DNA from: Roseburia sp.
GTDB lineage: Bacteria; Bacillota; Clostridia; Lachnospirales; Lachnospiraceae
DNA length: 64,000 bases
Reading direction: 5' to 3'
NCBI GenBank assembly: GCA_019421345.1
Contig: JAHZFL010000013.1
Location: 1 to 64,000 of the forward strand
Below are positions 58,471 through 64,000 of the stretch, piece after piece. The translations under genes and the position numbers were made by a program. Position 1 is the stretch's first letter. Each line of letters begins with the position of its first letter. The notes under the pieces are model-generated. The model searched no databases, was not told the DNA's origin, and saw only the letters and a program-made list of their open reading frames with translations.

Positions 58471-59307
58471 TCAAAGGGGTGATTCTTTTTTCGGTATAAA
58501 ACTATCAAAAATAAACAGATCAAAATGCTTTTTTGCCTCCTCAAGCTGCGTCTGGCTCTTGATCGTCCATGCAACGGAAAGAGCTCCCATACGCTTTGTG
58601 AGACGGAAGGAGAGATTGGAGGCGTCTGAGTGCTTATATGCGATAAAATCCGGTCTTGCGGCTGCATTGGTCACAAGGTAGGAGAGCACGAAAAAGAAGG
58701 GATTGCCCCGATATTTATCTTCGTTCCAAAATTCCATGCAAAGCTGTCCGCGTACGACATCGGGGCGATGTCTGCGGTACCAAAGCAGCGCCAATGGATG
58801 AAAGGATTCGATGCAATAAGCGCCGGTGTAGGAGCGAAGGAAGTCATTGACAAGCCGGCAGACTTTCGTTTGTGGAACGTAAAGCTTATATTCAATGATG
58901 AGCGGCACTTTTCCGTCTACAACGTCAAGAACCTCGGCAAGTGTCGGAACCTCGGCGTTTGAGTCTGCAAGCTTTAGCTGCTTTAGTTCAGACAGAGGAT
59001 AGTCCCGGACATTTCCTTCCACGCCGCACATGCGCTTTAAGGAGGCATCATGAAATACCACAGGAACACCGTCTTTGGAAAGCTGAACGTCAAGCTCGAT
59101 GCCGTACCCTGCCTCCACCGCCTTTTGAAAGGCAGGGAGCGAGTTTTCGGGAGCGTCGGTTTTGTTGTCAAACAGACCGCGGTGCGCATAGAGAACGTTA
59201 AGGAGCGGCGTGCGGTCCGGTTTTTTCCACATACGCGGTGCGATCAGAAAGAGATAGAGCATAAGCAGTATCGTGATTAGGACAAGTACAAGGCATAAGT
59301 TTTTCAT
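58471..59307 (-). CDS. Glycerophosphodiester phosphodiesterase, membrane anchored
   Basis: Cleaves glycerophosphodiesters to glycerol 3-phosphate and an alcohol. The 278-residue protein has an N-terminal transmembrane anchor (residues 4-24) and then a GDPD barrel: YAHRGLFDN (catalytic His and Arg), ENSLPAFQKAVEAGYGIELDVQLSKDG (in part: GIELDVQLSKDG, metal Glu and Asp), VVFHDASLKRMCG (second His) and PLIIEYKL (Glu). The C terminus (SVAWTIKSQTQLEEA) matches the family. It probably faces the cytoplasmic membrane surface or outside. It is alone between a terminator and an ABC exporter pair. Confidence 0.92.
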   Translation of the reverse strand: MKNLCLVLVLITILLMLYLFLIAPRMWKKPDRTPLLNVLYAHRGLFDNKTDAPENSLPAFQKAVEAGYGIELDVQLSKDGVPVVFHDASLKRMCGVEGNVRDYPLSELKQLKLADSNAEVPTLAEVLDVVDGKVPLIIEYKLYVPQTKVCRLVNDFLRSYTGAYCIESFHPLALLWYRRHRPDVVRGQLCMEFWNEDKYRGNPFFFVLSYLVTNAAARPDFIAYKHSDASNLSFRLTKRMGALSVAWTIKSQTQLEEAKKHFDLFIFDSFIPKKESPL

Positions 59308-59376
59308 TTGTATCCCTTTCTTTTGTAGGTGCTGTTTTTTTCAGAAGTAAACATCTGTAAAAAATGACGTTACGTC

Positions 59377-61374
59377 TTAAGCATCTGCCAGTTGGAGCTC
59401 ATAAAGCTTTTTGTAAATGCCGTTTTGCTGCAAAAGCTCCTGATGACTGCCGGATTCATGGATTCTGCCGTGGTGCATGACGATGATCGTATCGGCATGC
59501 TGAATGGTGGAGAGGCGGTGTGCGACCATGATCGTCGTTCGTCCGTTCATCAGGCGCTTTAGCGCCTCGGTGATCACGCGTTCCGTTTCGGTGTCAATAT
59601 TTGCAGTGGCTTCATCGAGAACAAGAATGGCGGGATCGTATGCCAATGTTCGGGCAAAGGAGAGAAGCTGGCGCTGTCCGGCAGAAAGCGTGCTGCCGCG
59701 CTCGGTGACAGGCTCGTCGTAGCCGCCCGGAAGCTTTGCGATAAAGTCATCGGCATTGACAATTTTCGCGGCACGTTTTGCATCCTCCAGAGAGATATTT
59801 TCATTGCCAAGTGTGAGATTGCTCTTGATGTCTCCGGTAAAGAGAAATACATCCTGCTGTACCTGCCCGATCGCTCGCCGGAGCACATCGGTGTCAATGT
59901 CTTTAATATCTACGCCGTCAATGAGGATACGCCCCTTTTGAATATCAAAGTATCGTCCGATCAAATTTAAAATCGAAGATTTTCCTGCTCCGGTAGCGCC
60001 GACAAAGGCGACGCGCTCGCCGGGCTCGATGACAAAGCTGACGTCCTTTAAAACGTAATTGTAGGAGCCGTCGGCATTTTTTTCGTAGGCGAACCAGACA
60101 TTTTGAAATTCAATGCGTCCGCGAATGGAAACGTCCACAGGCTTTGGAGGATTGACGATTTCCGGTTTTTCATCCAGTACGGAAAATACCTTTTCCGCGG
60201 AGGCAAGCGAGGACTGTAAGGTGCCAAACTGCTCGGCAAGCTCCTGGATCGGCTCAAAAAACGAGCTGATGTAAGTGATAAAGATAAACAGTGTGCCAAG
60301 CGAGAGCGTGCCGTTAAGCACGGAGGCGCTTCCTGTGCCGATGACAAGAATCATTGCGAGCACCGACACAAAGTAGATGGAAGGGCGGAAAACGGCAAAT
60401 GTCATGACCTCGCGCCAGTTTGCGGCAAACAGTTCATCGGACTTTTTCTCAAACTGCGCATATTTTTCTTTTTCGCGGGCAAAAATCTGGATCAGGCGCA
60501 TACCGGAGATATGCTCCGACAAAAAGGTGTTGAGCTCCGTGATCTTTGTGCGTGTGATCTGATACGCCTTTCTTGAGAGAAAGCGGAACAAAAAGGTCAG
60601 CACAGCCACGAGCGGAAGCAGCAGGAATGAGATTCCTGCCATCCGCACGTCGATGGAGAGCATTACTACGGCATAGCCAATAATCTTTACCGTGTTTTTG
60701 AACAGCTTCACTAAAATGGTCGTGAACAGCTCGTTGATCGCCTCCGTATCGTTGGAGACGCGCGTGACAAGCTTACCGATCGGGGTGTTATTAAAAAAGC
60801 TTAAGGACAGGCTGTGAATATGGGTAAACACATCCTCGCGCATCCGATAGATAATTTTCTGACCCATTTTCTGGAGCATCCATGTGTCCGCAGCGTTTAA
60901 AACAAAGCCGAGCAAAAGAAGGAGCAGGTAAAAAGCAGCGGCAGACAAAATGTCGGAAAAGTCGCTGCGGCGCAGCGCTAAGAGCTGTTCCCTGCCCAAT
61001 GGCTCCAAATTCGCGATATACGGCGCGATCACCTCAGGAGCAGCGTCGCGCAGCAGCCTGCATTCTTCGGCAGAGAGCCGCTCTGCCATATAATAGCGGT
61101 CGTTATAGAGCACAAGCTGATAATAGTCGCCGTCCGCCGCAGCGCTAAGAGCCGCCTCATCCTTCGTCAGATAAATATTGTTGTAAGAGACAGCAGGAGC
61201 GGAAGTCTCCTCGGTTATGGTATAGGGGTCATGGTAGTCGTTGATCGAGTCGTCAATCGCATTGCCGATAATGATCGGGCGATAAAGCTCTATGACGATG
61301 ATAAGGAGTACCAGAAGGGTGGCGGCTGTCATGACCCATTTATGCGGTTTTAAATATGTAAGCAAGCGTTTCAT
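59377..61374 (-). CDS. Heterodimeric ABC exporter subunit with extracellular insertion (BmrD/TM288-like)
   Basis: A 665-residue half-exporter: six transmembrane helices and a nucleotide-binding domain. Between the first two helices (about residues 32-135) is a large soluble insertion (DYHDPYTITEETSAP through LEPLGREQLLALRR), as in Bacillus BmrD. The NBD is canonical: Walker A GATGAGKSS, signature STLSAGQRQ, Walker B AILVLDEATANID with the catalytic Glu, and switch His in VAHRLSTI. It therefore carries the functional ATP site of the pair. The gene overlaps its partner by four bases. Multidrug or lipid export is the usual role; the substrate is unknown. Confidence 0.93.
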   Translation of the reverse strand: MKRLLTYLKPHKWVMTAATLLVLLIIVIELYRPIIIGNAIDDSINDYHDPYTITEETSAPAVSYNNIYLTKDEAALSAAADGDYYQLVLYNDRYYMAERLSAEECRLLRDAAPEVIAPYIANLEPLGREQLLALRRSDFSDILSAAAFYLLLLLLGFVLNAADTWMLQKMGQKIIYRMREDVFTHIHSLSLSFFNNTPIGKLVTRVSNDTEAINELFTTILVKLFKNTVKIIGYAVVMLSIDVRMAGISFLLLPLVAVLTFLFRFLSRKAYQITRTKITELNTFLSEHISGMRLIQIFAREKEKYAQFEKKSDELFAANWREVMTFAVFRPSIYFVSVLAMILVIGTGSASVLNGTLSLGTLFIFITYISSFFEPIQELAEQFGTLQSSLASAEKVFSVLDEKPEIVNPPKPVDVSIRGRIEFQNVWFAYEKNADGSYNYVLKDVSFVIEPGERVAFVGATGAGKSSILNLIGRYFDIQKGRILIDGVDIKDIDTDVLRRAIGQVQQDVFLFTGDIKSNLTLGNENISLEDAKRAAKIVNADDFIAKLPGGYDEPVTERGSTLSAGQRQLLSFARTLAYDPAILVLDEATANIDTETERVITEALKRLMNGRTTIMVAHRLSTIQHADTIIVMHHGRIHESGSHQELLQQNGIYKKLYELQLADA

Positions 61375-63167
61375 GCGTGTGCACCTCCCAAAGTCTGATC
61401 TTTGTGCTGCAATCCCTCTGTCTGTGACTGTCCGGCAGCCTCCAACTGCTGTTGTTCAAACATATCACGGTAAATGCCGTCCTGAGCAAGAAGCTCTGTA
61501 TGCGTTCCGATTTCCTTTGCCGTTCCATCCTCCAACACCATAATGATGTCGGCATTCTGTATGGTAGAGATGCGGTGTGCGATCAGAATCGTTGTCTTTC
61601 CGGCGCGGTTCTTTTTCAGGTTGCCAAGAATCTGTTCCTCGGTATCGGTGTCGACGGCAGAGAGCGCATCGTCTAAAATCAGGATCGGTGCATTTTTGAG
61701 CAGGGCTCTTGCAATGGAGCTTCTCTGCTTCTGACCGCCGGAGAGCGTCACACCGCGCTCGCCGACAATCGTTTCATAGCCGTCCGGAAAGGAGGCAATG
61801 CTCTCATGAATACAGGCGTCTCTCGTTGCCTGTACAATGGACTCCATATCTTCTTCCTCCGCGCCAAACGCAATATTTGATTTTAGTGTGTCAGAAAACA
61901 GAAAATTGTCCTGCGGCACATAGGCGATATTTTCCCGCAGTGTTTTTAGGGAAATGGAGTTAATATCCGTTCCGTCAAGCATAATCATGCCGGGTCTCGT
62001 ATTGTACAGATGCAAAAGGAGATTCACCAGCGTCGATTTCCCGTTTCCGGTGCGCCCTACGATCGCAAGCGTTGTGCCGGCAGGTACATCAAGACTGATG
62101 TCATTTAGCGTAGGCTCGGTATGTCCGCGATGGATGAAGGTAAGGTGCGAGAGTGTGATATGTCCGGTCAGTACGTCGGTATCGGAAACATCGGAGCGGT
62201 CAAAGACCTCGGTCTGCGTGTCAAAGACTGCCTGAATGCGGCGCATTGAGGCTGCGCCCTGTGAAAACATATTTACAGCGTCGCCACAGGCGAGCATCGG
62301 CCAGACGAGCATATTAATATACTGGTGGAAGGCGACGAACCGTCCGAGTGTAATTTCTCCGGTCAGAGCCAGATAGCCGCCGTAAATGAGTGTAATCAGG
62401 CTCGAAAGTCCGATGATGACATCCAACAGAGGCATGATGATCGCCTGCAGACGTACAACACGGAGATTTTTGTCCATTGCCTTTTTATTTGCCTTTGCAA
62501 ATGAATAAAATTCTGCACGCTCGCGCACAAACGCCTTGATCACACGCACGCCCGAAAAGCTTTCCTGCACAAAGTCAGTCAGGTCAGAGACGGCTTCCTG
62601 CCGTTCGAGAAAGCGTTTATGGATGATCTTGCCATAGTAAATTTCCCCGATACAGATCAGAAACATCGGGAGAATGGCGAGCAGGGTCAGCCGAAGATCC
62701 ACATAGTAGATCATCTGACCGATGACCATGAGCGTCATGACGGTTGCGTCAAACACGCAGATGACCGCAGGTCCGATCGACATGCGCACGGCATTTAGAT
62801 CACTTGTAAATCGCGTCATCAGATCGCCGGTTCCCTGTTCGTTGTAATATTCCACGTCCATCTGTTCCAGATGGGCAAACAGATCGTTGCGGATTTCCCG
62901 CTCGATCGAACGGGAAGCGCCAAACAGAAAATAGCGCCACAGAAATCTGCCGAGAGAGAGCAGCGCTCCCAGCAATAAAATGGCGAGCAGACACAGTTTG
63001 ATTCCCTGCCAGTCAAGTGTGCGGGCAGTCAGACCGTCCGTGATCGTGCCCGTCAGCTTTGGAATAAAAAGGTTTGCAAAATCGACGATAAACAGAGTCA
63101 GAATGCCTGCTGCGTATCTGAGTTTGTGTTTTTTGAGATACTGAAAAATAAAAGAAATGGTTTTCAT
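61371..63167 (-). CDS. Heterodimeric ABC exporter subunit with degenerate site (BmrC/TM287-like)
   Basis: A 598-residue half-exporter with six transmembrane helices and an NBD. Walker A GRTGNGKST, signature VTLSGGQKQ, but Walker B is followed by Asp instead of Glu (ILILDDALSAVD), the known mark of the weakly active site in TM287/288- and BmrCD-type heterodimers. It is the first gene of the operon, with AAGGAG before the ATG. Paired with the 665-residue subunit it forms a heterodimeric exporter in which one ATP site is catalytic and one is regulatory. Confidence 0.93.
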   Translation of the reverse strand: MKTISFIFQYLKKHKLRYAAGILTLFIVDFANLFIPKLTGTITDGLTARTLDWQGIKLCLLAILLLGALLSLGRFLWRYFLFGASRSIEREIRNDLFAHLEQMDVEYYNEQGTGDLMTRFTSDLNAVRMSIGPAVICVFDATVMTLMVIGQMIYYVDLRLTLLAILPMFLICIGEIYYGKIIHKRFLERQEAVSDLTDFVQESFSGVRVIKAFVRERAEFYSFAKANKKAMDKNLRVVRLQAIIMPLLDVIIGLSSLITLIYGGYLALTGEITLGRFVAFHQYINMLVWPMLACGDAVNMFSQGAASMRRIQAVFDTQTEVFDRSDVSDTDVLTGHITLSHLTFIHRGHTEPTLNDISLDVPAGTTLAIVGRTGNGKSTLVNLLLHLYNTRPGMIMLDGTDINSISLKTLRENIAYVPQDNFLFSDTLKSNIAFGAEEEDMESIVQATRDACIHESIASFPDGYETIVGERGVTLSGGQKQRSSIARALLKNAPILILDDALSAVDTDTEEQILGNLKKNRAGKTTILIAHRISTIQNADIIMVLEDGTAKEIGTHTELLAQDGIYRDMFEQQQLEAAGQSQTEGLQHKDQTLGGAHA

Positions 63168-63304
63168 AACAACTCCTTAGTTACATACATGAATGCTTCT
63201 ATTTTAGTATAATCGGGCGGGATGTGCAAGCGGGGAAGGCATATTTTGGCTGTGGAGCAGGCAATTGCGATTTGACTGGTTGATTGAGAACACAGACAAT
63301 GTGA

Positions 63305-63333
63305 TTGTGAATGCGCTGTATTTATGCTATACT
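63305..63333 (+). promoter_or_regulatory. Promoter of the hsdM gene
   Basis: TTGTGA (63305-63310), 17-bp spacer, TATACT (63328-63333), about 70 bp before the hsdM start. Confidence 0.65.
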
Positions 63334-63402
63334 ATGGCTGTCGATACGGACGATCATAAGTTTCGGCGTTTGAAATCGATGGAGAGCATGGAGGAATATA
63401 GA

Positions 63403-64000
63403 ATGGCGGAGGCAGAGAACAGCAAAGACTTGATCAGTGTGTTATGGAGTGGGGCAGATATTCTGCGCTCCAAAATGGATGCAAATGAATATAAGGATTA
63501 TCTTTTGGGAATTGTTTTCTACAAATATCTGTCGGATTCGTTTTTGATCAAAGTTTATGATCTGATTTATGATGAAAAACCGGAGTCTTTGCGGGTGGCA
63601 TTAGAAGCGTATGAGAAAGCATTGGGCGATGAAGAGATCGCAGAAGAATTAAAAGAACAGGTTAAGGCGGAGTTCCATTATGTGATCGAGCCCGAACTTA
63701 CCTATACCTGCTTTGCAGATGCGGCGAGAAATAATGCATTCAATCGGGAGAAGCTGCAGAAGGCGTTTCATAGTATTGAGCAGAGCGATCCGTTATTTGC
63801 GGATCTGTTTACGGATATCGATCTGTATTCCAATCGCCTTGGAACCGGTGATCAAAAGCAGAGCGATACGATTGCAAATCTTATCAAAGAGATTGACAAA
63901 GCGGATTTATTAAATTCAGATTCAGATGTGTTGGGAAACGCGTATGAATATTTGATCGGACAATTTGCGTCTGAGACCGGAAAAAAAGCGGGTGAGTTCT
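63403..64000 (+). CDS. hsdM: Type I restriction-modification methyltransferase subunit HsdM (partial, runs off window)
   Basis: The first 199 residues of an HsdM protein, cut by the window end. The N-terminal helical domain is standard (ADILRSKMDANEYKDYLLGI, then VFYKYLSD), and the end shows DVLGNAYEYLIGQFASETGKKAGEF, which leads into the methylase TP-motif. HsdM adds N6-methyladenine to the target defined by the HsdS subunit. ATG 63403 follows GGAGGA. The hsdS and hsdR genes are expected beyond 64000 but cannot be seen. Such loci are often variable between strains. Confidence 0.92.
   Translation, partial: MAEAENSKDLISVLWSGADILRSKMDANEYKDYLLGIVFYKYLSDSFLIKVYDLIYDEKPESLRVALEAYEKALGDEEIAEELKEQVKAEFHYVIEPELTYTCFADAARNNAFNREKLQKAFHSIEQSDPLFADLFTDIDLYSNRLGTGDQKQSDTIANLIKEIDKADLLNSDSDVLGNAYEYLIGQFASETGKKAGEF

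Overview
The window looks like a chromosomal segment from a motile, anaerobic, Gram-positive gut bacterium of the class Clostridia, most likely Lachnospiraceae (Roseburia/Agathobacter-like). This rests on gene content: a diaminopimelate lysine pathway under a lysine riboswitch, a carboxyspermidine-type polyamine cluster, flagellin next to a CsrA-like gene, an orphan MsmK-type sugar ATPase, the rpmE-DUF1385-prmC-prfA block and a Firmicutes-type heterodimeric ABC exporter. Genus and species cannot be fixed from the sequence alone. No rRNA or tRNA gene was seen.

Layout. 1-4.1 kb: a metal(loid) permease with its Fur-family regulator behind a palindromic operator, an M23 peptidase and a soluble CZB-domain chemoreceptor. 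4.3-7.1 kb: divergent typA and an SSB-like gene. 7.1-10.6 kb: lysine riboswitch, a dense hairpin/repeat array, dapA, dapB and endonuclease IV. 10.6-12.0 kb: a broken Cys-rich (bacteriocin-like) peptide gene with a membrane thioredoxin-like partner, then an apparent stand-alone structured RNA with its own promoter and terminator. 12.1-19.0 kb: a six-gene polyamine operon (arginine decarboxylase, aminopropyltransferase, carboxyspermidine dehydrogenase and decarboxylase, agmatine deiminase, N-carbamoylputrescine amidase). 19-26 kb: MarR regulator, lytic transglycosylase, lysA, M42 peptidase and a GntR-controlled ABC transporter. 26-31 kb: DUF512 protein, der, plsY, gpsA and dut. 31-34 kb: a minimal tyrosine recombinase between two matching palindromes, a CsrA-like gene and flagellin with a likely CsrA-binding leader. 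34-43 kb: msmK, a CdaR/PucR regulator, a type II topoisomerase pair, a HAD phosphatase and two membrane proteins. 43-50 kb: a C39-like peptidase, oligoendopeptidase F, flavin reductase, DUF4364, a radical SAM protein and malic enzyme. 50-57 kb: rho with an internal tandem repeat, rpmE, DUF1385, prmC, prfA, then a small toxin-antitoxin islet bounded by a 45-bp duplication of the prfA 3' end, and a decayed second antitoxin. 57-64 kb: aldo/keto reductase, GDPD, a BmrCD-like exporter and the start of a type I restriction-modification hsdM that runs off the window.

Most of the segment is ordinary housekeeping sequence. The unusual material is in the gaps between genes: two families of dispersed palindromic repeats, the structured RNA at about 11.7-12.0 kb, the broken peptide gene at about 10.9 kb, the recombinase-palindrome cassette at about 31.3-32.0 kb and the prfA-duplicating toxin-antitoxin islet at about 55.4-56.4 kb. 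Polyamine, lysine and peptidoglycan-precursor genes, and the CsrA-flagellin pair, are the parts where neighbouring genes clearly work together.
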